The translations under genes and the position numbers were made by a program. Of a DNA stretch of 64,000 bases, positions 51,694 through 62,728 are shown in pieces (the stretch's first letter is position 1; each line of letters opens with the position of its first letter). This DNA is from Oscillospiraceae bacterium (GTDB lineage Bacteria > Bacillota > Clostridia > Oscillospirales > Oscillospiraceae), in the NCBI GenBank assembly GCA_017445875.1, contig JAFSRZ010000028.1, positions 1 to 64,000 of the forward strand, written 5' to 3'. The notes under the pieces are model-generated. The model was not told the origin of the DNA. It saw only the letters and a program-made list of their open reading frames with translations, and ran no database searches.

Positions 51694-52699
51694 AGTACAT
51701 TAACGCCCCATTTCTTTTGTCGGCGGTGAGTTCCCGGAAGAGCTCAAGGTCGGATTTCGGACGGAGCGCGGCGGCGCGGGAAAACAGTACCGTGAACAGG
51801 TTCGACGACGCCCGCGCCGGGATATAGATTTCGGCGTCCGGTTCGAGACCGGCCTTTTCCAGAATGGCCTTGAAGGCGTCCTCCTCCCCGGCGATATGGT
51901 CAATTAAGCCGGTGTCAAGTGCCTGCTGAGCGGTGTAAATGCGTCCGTCTGCGAGTTCCAGCACGCGGTCACGTTCGAGTTTACGCCCGGCGGTCACGAT
52001 GTCCACGAACTGCGTATAGGCCTCGTTGACCATCGACTGGAAGATACCGCGCTGTTCGTCGGTCATGGGTTCCCACGCCGAACCCATGGCCTTGTTGCGC
52101 CCGGATGTAATGTCGACTTCCTTGACGCCGATTTTCTCTGACAGTCCCTCGTAGTTCAACAGGGAAATGATGACGCCGATAGAGCCTGTCCACGCGTTGC
52201 GGTTGGCGTAAATTTCATTGGCGGCCATGGAGATATAGTAGCCGCCGGAACAGGCCTCGGAGGCAAAGTAGGCGTAAATCGGGCGCGACGTTTTCTCCCG
52301 GTACTGCATGAGTTTGAGATACATTTCGTCGCTCTCGTAGACGGTGCCGCCGGGAGTGTCGCAGTAGAGCAGAATGCCCTTGTTCTGGTCGTCGTCCATG
52401 AGGGCGTCCACGAGGTTCATGTACAGGTCGTGGTCGTAGCCGCCGGGAACTGTGAAGGGGTCGCCGGACGAGGGCATAATCGTGCCGGACACGTCAATCC
52501 GGGCGAGAAAGGGCTTTGACGGAAAGTCGCTGAAATCCATATCCGCGCCGGAGTTCAGGAGCGACGAAAAGCCGCTGACGGATTCCACACGCGTCACAAA
52601 GTTGTCATTGACGGTGTTCGCGGACTGGACGCCTAAGTAAGCCGTGGCGGCGAACAGGGCGATTGCCGCGACCACCGCGGCAAATTGTTTGAAGTTCAT
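51683..52699 (-). CDS. sppA: Signal peptide peptidase SppA
   Basis: A 338-residue membrane-bound serine protease that degrades leftover signal peptides. One N-terminal helix (about 5-24) is followed by the S49 domain. The catalytic Ser lies in ACSGGYYIS and the Lys in TSGRNKAMG. ATG 52699 has GGAGGAA; the frame to 52744 lacks a site. Confidence 0.93.
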   Translation of the reverse strand: MNFKQFAAVVAAIALFAATAYLGVQSANTVNDNFVTRVESVSGFSSLLNSGADMDFSDFPSKPFLARIDVSGTIMPSSGDPFTVPGGYDHDLYMNLVDALMDDDQNKGILLYCDTPGGTVYESDEMYLKLMQYREKTSRPIYAYFASEACSGGYYISMAANEIYANRNAWTGSIGVIISLLNYEGLSEKIGVKEVDITSGRNKAMGSAWEPMTDEQRGIFQSMVNEAYTQFVDIVTAGRKLERDRVLELADGRIYTAQQALDTGLIDHIAGEEDAFKAILEKAGLEPDAEIYIPARASSNLFTVLFSRAAALRPKSDLELFRELTADKRNGALMYYAG

Positions 52700-52744
52700 A
52701 AATAAAGTTCCTCCATAGCGGGAAAATTCTCTTCCTTGGAACAC

Positions 52745-52925
52745 ATTCCAAAGCTCCCCCTCCGTCGCTACGCGACACCTCCCCCGCCGTGCGGGGGAGG
52801 CGGAAAGTCCGACATTTCCTGTGAAATCGTCGCGTTTTTCTTGTCGGCAGTCCCGCGAAGCCCTCCCCGTGTGCGGGCAGGGTGGCGCAACGCGCCGGGT
52901 GGGGCGATTTTGGATAATGTTCCCG
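52745..52925. repeat. Dispersed structured repeat, inverted copy
   Basis: Read on the minus strand, this matches the block at 7790-7947 over about 155 bases, including both GC-rich hairpins and the GTGTCGCGTAGCGACGGAGG end. It fills the gap between sppA and gyrA. No transposase gene or target duplication is seen. Confidence 0.88.
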
Positions 52926-52962
52926 TGTCATTACTTCTTGGAGCGGGAGAGGGATTCCCGGT

Positions 52963-55482
52963 TCAATCTTTGCGGGGAATATCGGTGGAGACGGGCGGGA
53001 GTTCCTCCGGGGGGTCGAGTTCCGACGACGCCAGCGCCATGGAAATTAACTGGTCTCCGTCCTCCCGGAACCGCATCACGATAACGCCCTGTGTGGCGCG
53101 TCCGGCGGTCTTGATACGCTGTACGGCAGTCCGAAGCAAGTTTCCGTTGCGGGACATGAGAAGCATATCCTCCGAGCCGTCCACAACGCGCACACCGACA
53201 ATTTTGCCGGTCTTATTGGTCACGGTGTAGTTGCGGACGCCGTAGCCGCCACGCGCCGTCAGGCGGTAGTCCTCGACGGGGGAACGCTTGCCGAAACCGT
53301 TTTCCGTGACGGAAAGCACGGTCATACCGGGCGGGGCGCAGTCCGCGCCGACAACGTAATCCCCGTCCCGGAGTTTGATACCGCGTACGCCGACGGCGGT
53401 ACGTCCCATGGGACGTACTTCCGATTCCGGGAAACATACGGCCTGTCCGTCGTGGGAGGCAATCAAAAGATTCTGGTTGCCGTCCGTCTCCCGGACAGCT
53501 ATCAGGCGGTCGCCCTCGTCTAAAACCAATGCCCGGATACCGTGATTCCGCACATTGCGGAGTGTCTCCACGGGCAGACGCTTCACCGTGCCGTTGCGCG
53601 TCGCCATGAACAGGAAACGGCAGTGCAGGTCGTCAATATTTTTCGTGTGAATCATGGTCTGTACGCGTTCGCCGGTCTCGACGGGCAGAATGTTTACGAC
53701 GGCGGCACCCTTGGCGGCCTTGCCGGATTCGGGTATCTGGTAGCCCTTTTTCCGGTAGACTTTGCCGGTGTCGGTGAAGAAGAAGATAAAGTCATGGGTG
53801 GACGCCGTGAAAACGTCCGTCACAACGTCCTCTTCGCGGGTCGTGATTCCACGGCGTCCCATGCCGCCGCGTGACTGTCCGGCGTACTCGCTGACGGGTG
53901 TCCGCTTGATGTACCCGGCTTCCGTCAGCGTGAAGACGCATTCTTCCTCCTCGATTAAATCCTCAATGTCAAGGTCGTCCTCGACATCCTGTATCTCGGT
54001 CATACGGTCGTCGCCGAACCGCCCCGAAATGGCAATCAGTTCTTCTTTGAGAATTTGCCGCACGAGTGCCGGGTCAGCTAATACCCGCTGGAAATAGGCA
54101 ATTTGTTCTTCCAGTTCCTGATACTCGGTTTCGAGTTTTTCCCGGTTGAGGCCTTGCAGGGAAATCAGACGCATGTCACAAATGGCCTGTGCCTGTATTT
54201 CATCGAGTTGGAAGCGTTCCATTAAGTTGTCACGGGCGTTGTCGTAACTGCTCCGAATAATGCGGATAACCTCATCAATGTTACTCTGCGCGATAAGCAG
54301 GCCTTCTAACAGGTGCGCCCGTTCCTGTGCCTTGGCTAAATCGTGGCGCGTCCGGCGCGTGATGACTTCTTCCTGAAACGTCAGATACTCGTCGATGATG
54401 TGCCGCAAGGACAGAATGCGGGGCTGTTTCTGATTGTCGACGAGCGCCAGCAGAATCACGGCAAAACTTGACTGTAGCGCCGTCTGCGCGAACAGGCGAT
54501 TTAACACTACTTGCGGATTAGCGTCCTTTTTGAGTTCGATAACGATTCTCATGCCGTTACGGTCGGTCTCATCGCGCAAGTCGGAAATGCCCTCCAAACG
54601 CTTGTCCTTGACCTGTTCGGCGATATTGCGTATGAGTTGCCGCTTGTTGACCTGATACGGAAGCTCCGTAATGACAATCCGTGTGCGGTCGCGCCCGAAC
54701 TCCTCGAACTCGTGCCGGGCGCGGATTAAAATCCGTCCGCGTCCGGTGGCGTAGGCGGCACGTATTCCGCTCCGCCCCATGATAATGCCGCGTGTGGGGA
54801 AGTCGGGGCCTTTGATATGCTGCATGAGGTCGGATAACGTGGCGTCGGGGTTGTCGAGTACGCAGATACACGCCCCGATAACCTCCCGTAAGTTATGCGG
54901 CGGAATATTTGTCGCCATGCCCACGGCGATTCCCGACGAGCCGTTTACCAGCAGATTCGGGAAACGTGCCGGGAGTACACGCGGTTCCTTGCGGTTTTCG
55001 TCAAAATTGGGGTCCCAGTCGACGGTATCACGGTCGATGTCGCGGAGCATTTCGTTCGAGATTTTGGAAAGGCGGGCTTCAGTATAACGGTAGGCGGCGG
55101 GCGGGTCGCCGTCCACGGAACCAAAGTTCCCGTGACCGTCCACGAGCATGTATCTCATGGAAAAATCCTGCGCGAGCCGTACCATGGCGTCATACACCGA
55201 CGCGTCCCCGTGCGGGTGATACTTGCCGAGAACTTCGCCGACAGTCGTCGCGGACTTGCGGAACGGCTTGTCGGAAGTCAGCCCGTCCTCGTACATCGCG
55301 TACAGAATGCGGCGGTGTACGGGTTTCAAGCCGTCCCGGACATCGGGCAGGGCGCGGCCTACAATGACGCTCATGGCATACTCAATGTAGGATTTTTCCA
55401 TCTCGTCCACCAGCCGGGACTCCGTAATGACTTGATTGGGGAACGAAATGTCCTCCGGTTGATAGTCTCTGTTATGCGCCAT
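52963..55482 (-). CDS. gyrA: DNA gyrase subunit A
   Basis: An 839-residue gyrase A subunit. The catalytic Tyr is about residue 133 in YRYTEARL; the GyrA-box-like motif [10 protein letters not shown] is in the C-terminal domain, supporting GyrA over ParC. In the quinolone region the sequence is HGDASVYD, with Ala at the position of Escherichia coli Ser83. AAGGAG precedes ATG 55482. Two small membrane genes and gyrB lie upstream on the same strand. Confidence 0.95.
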   Translation of the reverse strand: MAHNRDYQPEDISFPNQVITESRLVDEMEKSYIEYAMSVIVGRALPDVRDGLKPVHRRILYAMYEDGLTSDKPFRKSATTVGEVLGKYHPHGDASVYDAMVRLAQDFSMRYMLVDGHGNFGSVDGDPPAAYRYTEARLSKISNEMLRDIDRDTVDWDPNFDENRKEPRVLPARFPNLLVNGSSGIAVGMATNIPPHNLREVIGACICVLDNPDATLSDLMQHIKGPDFPTRGIIMGRSGIRAAYATGRGRILIRARHEFEEFGRDRTRIVITELPYQVNKRQLIRNIAEQVKDKRLEGISDLRDETDRNGMRIVIELKKDANPQVVLNRLFAQTALQSSFAVILLALVDNQKQPRILSLRHIIDEYLTFQEEVITRRTRHDLAKAQERAHLLEGLLIAQSNIDEVIRIIRSSYDNARDNLMERFQLDEIQAQAICDMRLISLQGLNREKLETEYQELEEQIAYFQRVLADPALVRQILKEELIAISGRFGDDRMTEIQDVEDDLDIEDLIEEEECVFTLTEAGYIKRTPVSEYAGQSRGGMGRRGITTREEDVVTDVFTASTHDFIFFFTDTGKVYRKKGYQIPESGKAAKGAAVVNILPVETGERVQTMIHTKNIDDLHCRFLFMATRNGTVKRLPVETLRNVRNHGIRALVLDEGDRLIAVRETDGNQNLLIASHDGQAVCFPESEVRPMGRTAVGVRGIKLRDGDYVVGADCAPPGMTVLSVTENGFGKRSPVEDYRLTARGGYGVRNYTVTNKTGKIVGVRVVDGSEDMLLMSRNGNLLRTAVQRIKTAGRATQGVIVMRFREDGDQLISMALASSELDPPEELPPVSTDIPRKD

Positions 55483-55498
55483 TGTTAGTCTCCTTGCG

Positions 55499-55789
55499 TT
55501 AGGACAGTTTCTCCGAGAGCAAGTCTAAAATCTTCTGGTCCCGGATATCGAGAAACGCGTGTCCGCAACAGACACACAAAAGCATGGTACCCATGCAATA
55601 GGAAAACCAGCTTTTACGCGACGCCGCCGAACAGAGCGTCAGCAGGCCAAGGACGCCCTCCGCCGCGCTGAACGCCGCCATAGGCCGTACGCGCCGGAAA
55701 AACTCAATTTGGGCGCGTTGCTTTTCGGCGCTGACAGCGGAGTGCAACAGGCGTCCGAGCAAATCTTTCGGGGCTTTCAGGACGTTCAT
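55499..55789 (-). CDS. Small membrane protein between gyrA and gyrB
   Basis: A 96-residue protein with two hydrophobic stretches (about 38-55 and 62-80) and basic ends. No family recognised. Its ATG overlaps the stop of the preceding gene by four bases and gyrA starts 16 bases after its stop, so it is probably translated within the gyrase operon. Confidence 0.65.
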   Translation of the reverse strand: MNVLKAPKDLLGRLLHSAVSAEKQRAQIEFFRRVRPMAAFSAAEGVLGLLTLCSAASRKSWFSYCMGTMLLCVCCGHAFLDIRDQKILDLLSEKLS

Positions 55790-56154
55790 TCCGCGTCCTC
55801 CTGTGCGGGCGCGGCTTCTTCGGCCTTGGTATCGGCGGCGGCCTTCACGGCTTCGGCGGCGGTTTTGACGGCCTCCGCGGCGGTCTTGACAGCTTCGGCG
55901 GCGGCGGGGACTTCCTCCGCGCTTTCTTCGGCTTCGTCCCCGTCGGCGTCGGCTTCTTCGTCGTCAAGTTCGGTATCCTCGCCCGTAAGCCAGTTATAGG
56001 CGCACACGCACAGAAGCGCGATACTCGCCAGCGCGGTCACAAGTCCGAACGCCACGGACAGCGTTTTCCGCTTACGGGTACCGTCGGCAAGTTCGGCACT
56101 GCCGATGAGAAGTCCCGTGATTCCGATAATCAGTTTTGCAAAGCAATCAGACAT
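55786..56154 (-). CDS. Small membrane protein with heptad-like Ala repeats
   Basis: A 122-residue protein. Two N-terminal hydrophobic segments (about 7-22 and 35-55) are followed by an acidic stretch and a repeated EAVKTAA unit, three copies (about 88-110), likely helical. ATG 56154 has GGGAGG. Unknown function; co-oriented with gyrB and gyrA. Confidence 0.65.
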   Translation of the reverse strand: MSDCFAKLIIGITGLLIGSAELADGTRKRKTLSVAFGLVTALASIALLCVCAYNWLTGEDTELDDEEADADGDEAEESAEEVPAAAEAVKTAAEAVKTAAEAVKAAADTKAEEAAPAQEDAE

Positions 56155-56220
56155 GGGTAAAACCTCCCGAAACATGAAATTATAGCGAACCGCGCCGGAG
56201 CGCGGAAAGCGGACGGGGTG

Positions 56221-58149
<1,929 letters not shown>

Positions 58150-58436
58150 TGTGGAGTTCCTTTCTACGGACGGCATAGCGTTTGTATCATGGTCATTGTA
58201 CCACACTTTCCGGGAAAACAAAAGCGTATTTTACGATTTGACGCGAAATTTTTGAGAAGCGAGAAAATACCGTGTCCGGGCATTCACGCCGCCGCCGTGA
58301 TTCGATACCCCTATTATACACGAAAACCGGGCGAATGTAAATAAAAAAAATTGCGCGTCCACAAATATTTTGTGCAACAGGCAATTTCCGCGCAAACACG
58401 AAATGTCCGCCGTGCGGCGGACATGTTCACGCGTTG
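58150..58436 (-). other. gyrB leader and terminator of the upstream gene
   Basis: Contains ATGTCCGCC/GGCGGACAT (58402-58424), a terminator for the DUF2201 gene with a T-rich tail, and a possible gyrB -10 TACAAT (58195-58200, minus strand) with a poor -35. No gene seen. Confidence 0.5.
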
Positions 58437-59771
58437 TTACAGTTCCGGCATGGCGTCGACTTCCGCCCAGTCGTCGGACAGTTCCGGCGTCTGTCTGACG
58501 GCGCGTTCCAAACTTGGAAGCGTCAACACAAGACGTATCGCCCACGGGGGCATTGTCACCGATAACGGCGGCTCGTCCAGCAGTACAAACGCCGTCTCGT
58601 ACGGCGGACGCTTTGACGGATAGACCCCCATGCCGTCTGTGAAGTACACCAGTCCCCGCAGACTGTGGAACACGCCTTCTTTCCGCAACTGCTCCACGTA
58701 CTCGAACACCGGTCGAAAGTCCGTGGCGCTCCCGCCCGATAACTGGAACTGTTCCATACATGTTTTCAGTTCGTCCAGACTGTGTATCGGCGTGTCGGCG
58801 CGGATTTGGTCGTCACATTGCAAAATACGGATGTTGACTTTCCGGGTGAAAGTCCCCGTACTCCGCAAAATGGCGTACGTACAAGCCAGAAATTCCCGCA
58901 CGAGTTCGCCGGATGTCGACATGGACGTGTCAACGGCTATGACAAAGTCCTCAATACGGCGCTCCTCGCGGGTCTCGACAGGCTCTACAAGCGGCAGATT
59001 CCCGTACAGCCGAAGTCCGTACGTGTAAAACACAGGGTCGAAGGCGTTGCCGTCCAGCGACACCACCTCACGCGGCACCGCGAAGCGTCGCAGAAATGCC
59101 CGGTAGTCGATATCGTCCCGCACCGCCGCCTTGACCTGTTCTAACACGGTCTCGCCGCCCGTGGCCTGTCCGGCAAGGACTGTCTCCATGGCGGTCTGTG
59201 TCTTTTCGGACAACTCTTTCCAGTGTTCGTCCTGTTTCGTGGCGTTGTCGCGCTCCCAAAGGTCGTGTTCATCGACAAAGAACTGTTTCCGCAGGGTACC
59301 CAACTCGAACTCCGACAGGTTCCGGCGCAACAAATGACGGTAAATCCCCTCCGCGGTCAGCACTTTCATTTCCCGCTGACATTCGCCGTAAAACTTCCGC
59401 CGCGCCGGGGCTTGCGTCGTACGCAGACAGCCATAGTCGAGCGCGTCCAGCACGCTTTCGACCGCCGCGTCACAGGCCAAGTCCCACAGTTCCGCGACTT
59501 TCCCGCGACGCTTGCCGAGGTGCCGCAACATACAGTGTAAGACGATATGCAGATAAGCCCGGTTGACCAGAACCGGGCTTCTTAAATAGCGGTCAGCCAG
59601 ATACGGCGCGTGATAATGTAATGTTTCGCCGTCCGTGGCAAGCGACAGCGTGTCGCCGGGCGCGAACAACAACGCGCACAGCGCCGCGTCGAGATACGGC
59701 AGATTCATGTACAGCTCATTCCGCGCCGAAAATAACAGTTCTTCCCCGACAGATTCCAATGTCTGTTCCAT
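58437..59771 (-). CDS. DUF2201 putative metallopeptidase / VWA-like protein
   Basis: A 444-residue protein of COG3864 type. The N-terminal half has AYLHIVLHCMLRHLGKR, an altered version of the metallopeptidase-like HxxxH motif of DUF2201_N; the C-terminal half is a VWA-like domain with DTSMSTSGE (MIDAS-type DxSxS) near residue 290. Genes of this type usually sit beside a MoxR AAA ATPase, which is absent here. ATG 59771 follows GGGGGA. A leucine-rich-type gene is 10 bases upstream. Confidence 0.82.
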   Translation of the reverse strand: MEQTLESVGEELLFSARNELYMNLPYLDAALCALLFAPGDTLSLATDGETLHYHAPYLADRYLRSPVLVNRAYLHIVLHCMLRHLGKRRGKVAELWDLACDAAVESVLDALDYGCLRTTQAPARRKFYGECQREMKVLTAEGIYRHLLRRNLSEFELGTLRKQFFVDEHDLWERDNATKQDEHWKELSEKTQTAMETVLAGQATGGETVLEQVKAAVRDDIDYRAFLRRFAVPREVVSLDGNAFDPVFYTYGLRLYGNLPLVEPVETREERRIEDFVIAVDTSMSTSGELVREFLACTYAILRSTGTFTRKVNIRILQCDDQIRADTPIHSLDELKTCMEQFQLSGGSATDFRPVFEYVEQLRKEGVFHSLRGLVYFTDGMGVYPSKRPPYETAFVLLDEPPLSVTMPPWAIRLVLTLPSLERAVRQTPELSDDWAEVDAMPEL

Positions 59772-59781
59772 AATTCCCCCA

Positions 59782-60753
59782 TTATAGCGCGAAGCGCGAC
59801 GTATCCCGCAAGGGAAAACGCTTGCGCTGTTCGTCCAGCAGAAACGCGACGGCTTCCGTTTGCCCCTGTTCGCGGGCGATTGCGCACACGTCCGACAGCG
59901 CCTCACGCCCCGGCGACGTACTCCGTACCAGAAACGCAAGTCCGGCGCTGTCACGCTCCGACAACCGCCACGCCGCCGCTTCCCGGAAATGTTCCCCAAG
60001 AAACGCCGTGTAATGTTCGCGTGCGGTGTCCGACAATTCCTCCGGGTATCGCACACGCCACCACGCCAGACGGTACGCGGTATCCGTGTCCATGACCCCA
60101 CACGACTTCCGCCACAGCGCGTCGTACTCCGAAAAAATTATGCGGCGCTCCCGGAAACAGTGATGATACGGGTATCCGACGCCCTCTATCACGTAGTCGA
60201 AGTGATGAGCCGGACAGTTTTCCTCGTAGCTCTCGCGGAACTCCGGGAAAATCAGCCGGAACAGGGGTTCCGATACCGTACGCGACACAGTAATATCAAG
60301 TTCCCGGTTGAGTTCCCCGGCGAAGTACGCCAGCGCGCCGCCGTCGGCGTCAGGCCGCACAATCTCCACGCGTTCCAGCGAACGGCAGTTGACCAGTACG
60401 CCGCTCCCCCAGCGCGTCACATTGTCCCACAGGCACAGCCGCGACAGGGCACGGCAGTTGTAGAGCGCGTAATCGCCCACGCGGCGCAGTCCGGGCGGCA
60501 GTCGCAACGCCTCCAACGACTGATTGTCCCACGCGCCCGCGCCCGCGCCGCACTCAATACGCACCTGTTCCCCCGCGACTTCCGGCGCGTCCGGCGACAT
60601 TGCCCGCGCTCCCAGTCCGACGATTGGAACGCCCCACAGCGTGTCCGGCAACGCCGCCCGCGTGTCGCATGTCCGACACCGTAAGAGCGTTACGCCGTCG
60701 GGGTCACGCCGCGCCGTCAGTGTCCAGTTGCTTTCCCCGTTGAATGTCTCCAC
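59782..60753 (-). CDS. Hypothetical protein with leucine-rich-type repeats
   Basis: A 323-residue protein. Residues about 75-135 resemble BspA-type leucine-rich repeats (LRRVGDYALYNCRALSRLCL, VLVNCRSLERVEIV); the remainder is helical with many Arg and Trp and is not recognised. The GTG start has AAGGAGG at 6-base spacing. It is the first gene of a two-gene unit with the DUF2201 protein. Confidence 0.7.
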   Translation of the reverse strand: METFNGESNWTLTARRDPDGVTLLRCRTCDTRAALPDTLWGVPIVGLGARAMSPDAPEVAGEQVRIECGAGAGAWDNQSLEALRLPPGLRRVGDYALYNCRALSRLCLWDNVTRWGSGVLVNCRSLERVEIVRPDADGGALAYFAGELNRELDITVSRTVSEPLFRLIFPEFRESYEENCPAHHFDYVIEGVGYPYHHCFRERRIIFSEYDALWRKSCGVMDTDTAYRLAWWRVRYPEELSDTAREHYTAFLGEHFREAAAWRLSERDSAGLAFLVRSTSPGREALSDVCAIAREQGQTEAVAFLLDEQRKRFPLRDTSRFAL

Positions 60754-60820
60754 GCGCCGCCTCCTTGTACGTTTTCCGCGCAATCATACCACGCCGCGCC
60801 GCGAAAATCAACCGTTCAAC

Positions 60821-60851
60821 AAAAAATTCCCCCGGAAAGCTCCGGGGGAAC
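60821..60851 (-). terminator. Terminator after gltA
   Basis: On the minus strand CCCCCGGA and TCCGGGGG pair around GCTT and are followed by AATTTTTTG. Confidence 0.85.
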
Positions 60852-60854
60852 GTG

Positions 60855-62228
60855 TTATTCCCGGTTCTCCATCGGGACATACGAGCGGTGTTCCTCGACG
60901 CACTCATAGCGCGGACGAATCAGCTTGCCGCCGACACTTAATTCCTCCATACGGTGGGCGCTCCACCCGGCGATACGGGCGATTGCGAACAGCGGCGTAT
61001 ACAAGGCCGTGGGCAGTCCGAGCATTTCGTAGACAAAGCCACTGTAGAAGTCAATATTCGTCGAGAGAGCTTTCTTGTGCTGACGCTCTTTCAGGAGCGC
61101 TTTCCCGACGGATTCCACTTTCTGGTAAAGCGCAAGTTCTTTGTCGCGTCCCTTCTCCGCCGCCAGACGCCGCACGTACTCCCGGAACACCTCACAGCGC
61201 GGGTCGGACTTCGTATAGACCGCGTGTCCGAGACCGTAAATCAGGCCGCTTTTGTCGAACGCGTCCCGGTTGAGCATGCGCGTCAGATAGTCCCGGATAC
61301 AGTCCTCGTCTGACCAGTCTTGCACGTTTTCCTTGATATCGTCCATCATCATCATGACTTTACTGTTTGCGCCGCCGTGGCGGGGGCCTTTCAGCGACGC
61401 CATTGCCGCCGCCATAGCCGAGTAGGTGTCCGTACCCGACGACGTGACAACGTGGTTTGTGAATGTGGAGTTGTTGCCGCCGCCGTGGTCGGCGTGGAGT
61501 ACGAGCGCGACATCTAATGTCCGCGCCTCCAAGTCGGTGTAACTTCTGTCCTCGCGCAGAAGCCGAAGGAAGTTCTCCGCCGTGGAAAGTTCCGGCAACG
61601 GAACGTGAATGAACAGGCTTTCGCCCTGTACGTACCGCCACGCCTGATAGGCGTAAATCGCCAGTACGGGCATATTGGCAATGAGTTGCAGCGACTGCCG
61701 CAGGACGTTTTCAAGGCCGATGTCGTTGGGGTTGTCGTCGTAGCAGAAAAGTGTCAGAATACCGCGTTGCATGGTGTTCATGAGGTCGCCCGTTGGGGCT
61801 TTCATGATAACGTCGCGGAAAAAGTTCGTCGGGAGTGTGCGGTAGGAAGCGAGTTGTCCGCAGAAGTCCTCCAATTGTGCGTGGCTGGGCAGTTCGCCGA
61901 ACAGAAGCAGATATGCGGCCTCCTCGAACGCGAACCGCGTCGAACCCTCGACGATTTTCCGGCAGTCAATGCCCCGGTAGAACAGCGTACCCTCGACAGG
62001 GGATATCATCTCATGTCCGCGGTCGCCCCGGACGGTGTACGACTGGATTTCGGCGACGCGGGTCAGTCCCGTTAAGACGCCGCGTCCGTCCTCGTTGCGG
62101 AGTCCGCGCTTGACGTTGTACTCTTTGTAGAGTTTGGGGTCGATGTAGTTTTTCTTCTCCCACTGCTCTTTCAATGACAGAATGGCGGGTGTAATTTTGG
62201 AATAGGCGTTTTCCTCCGTGCGAACCAT
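60855..62228 (-). CDS. gltA: Citrate synthase
   Basis: A 457-residue citrate/2-methylcitrate synthase. Catalytic His lies in HADHGGGNNSTF and in YGLGHAVYTKSDPR, with the Asp in the C-terminal third. This type, common in Clostridia, has an N-terminal extension before the GLRNEDGRGVLTG region. ATG 62228 has AAGGAGG. It heads its own transcript. Confidence 0.93.
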   Translation of the reverse strand: MVRTEENAYSKITPAILSLKEQWEKKNYIDPKLYKEYNVKRGLRNEDGRGVLTGLTRVAEIQSYTVRGDRGHEMISPVEGTLFYRGIDCRKIVEGSTRFAFEEAAYLLLFGELPSHAQLEDFCGQLASYRTLPTNFFRDVIMKAPTGDLMNTMQRGILTLFCYDDNPNDIGLENVLRQSLQLIANMPVLAIYAYQAWRYVQGESLFIHVPLPELSTAENFLRLLREDRSYTDLEARTLDVALVLHADHGGGNNSTFTNHVVTSSGTDTYSAMAAAMASLKGPRHGGANSKVMMMMDDIKENVQDWSDEDCIRDYLTRMLNRDAFDKSGLIYGLGHAVYTKSDPRCEVFREYVRRLAAEKGRDKELALYQKVESVGKALLKERQHKKALSTNIDFYSGFVYEMLGLPTALYTPLFAIARIAGWSAHRMEELSVGGKLIRPRYECVEEHRSYVPMENRE

Positions 62229-62264
62229 AACCGGAACCTCCTTGCGGTGCAATCACGGATTGCA

Positions 62265-62293
62265 ATTTTAGCACAAGCAACTTGCGTTTTCAA
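62265..62293 (-). promoter_or_regulatory. gltA promoter
   Basis: On the minus strand TTGAAA (62288-62293) and TAAAAT (62265-62270) are 17 bases apart. Confidence 0.75.
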
Positions 62294-62363
62294 CGGCAAT
62301 CTGTGGGAAATTTCCGGTCATAGGTTGCGCGTTTTGCATGATTCCATGAAACATCCTGCATTT

Positions 62364-62714
62364 TCACATATCGCCGCCGCTGACACGCACTTCCGGCACC
62401 TGTTCAAAGCCCTCCATACGGATTCCGCACCAGCCGCAGACAAGCGCCGTTTCGCCCTTCCAACAGGTCAATTTCCCGCATTTGCCGCACTGTACCAGAT
62501 TTTTCGCGCCGCAGTACGGACAGCCGGGGTAGTCGGGCTCATAGCGCAGACTGCCACGAATTTGCATGCGGTCGTAACCTTCGGATTTGGCCTGACGTTC
62601 GTTGACCGGGAATGCCCAATTCCGCCGCCAGTCACCGTCGGACATTTTCTGTGTGCGCATGCCGTACAGTTGCCCGTTGTCGGGACACCGCGCCAGTATG
62701 ACCGTCGCTTCCAT
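62364..62714 (-). CDS. TerY-C-type zinc-ribbon protein
   Basis: A 116-residue protein. The C-terminal part has the cysteine pattern of the TerY-C metal-binding domain: CPYCG, CGKCGKLTC and CGWCG. TerY-C domains occur in tellurite-resistance-type signalling operons with PP2C phosphatases, VWA proteins and kinases. The PP2C gene lies 14 bases upstream on the same strand, supporting that context. AAAGGAG precedes the ATG. Function in this organism is unknown. Confidence 0.75.
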   Translation of the reverse strand: MEATVILARCPDNGQLYGMRTQKMSDGDWRRNWAFPVNERQAKSEGYDRMQIRGSLRYEPDYPGCPYCGAKNLVQCGKCGKLTCWKGETALVCGWCGIRMEGFEQVPEVRVSGGDM

Positions 62715-62728
62715 GCTGTCACGCTCCT

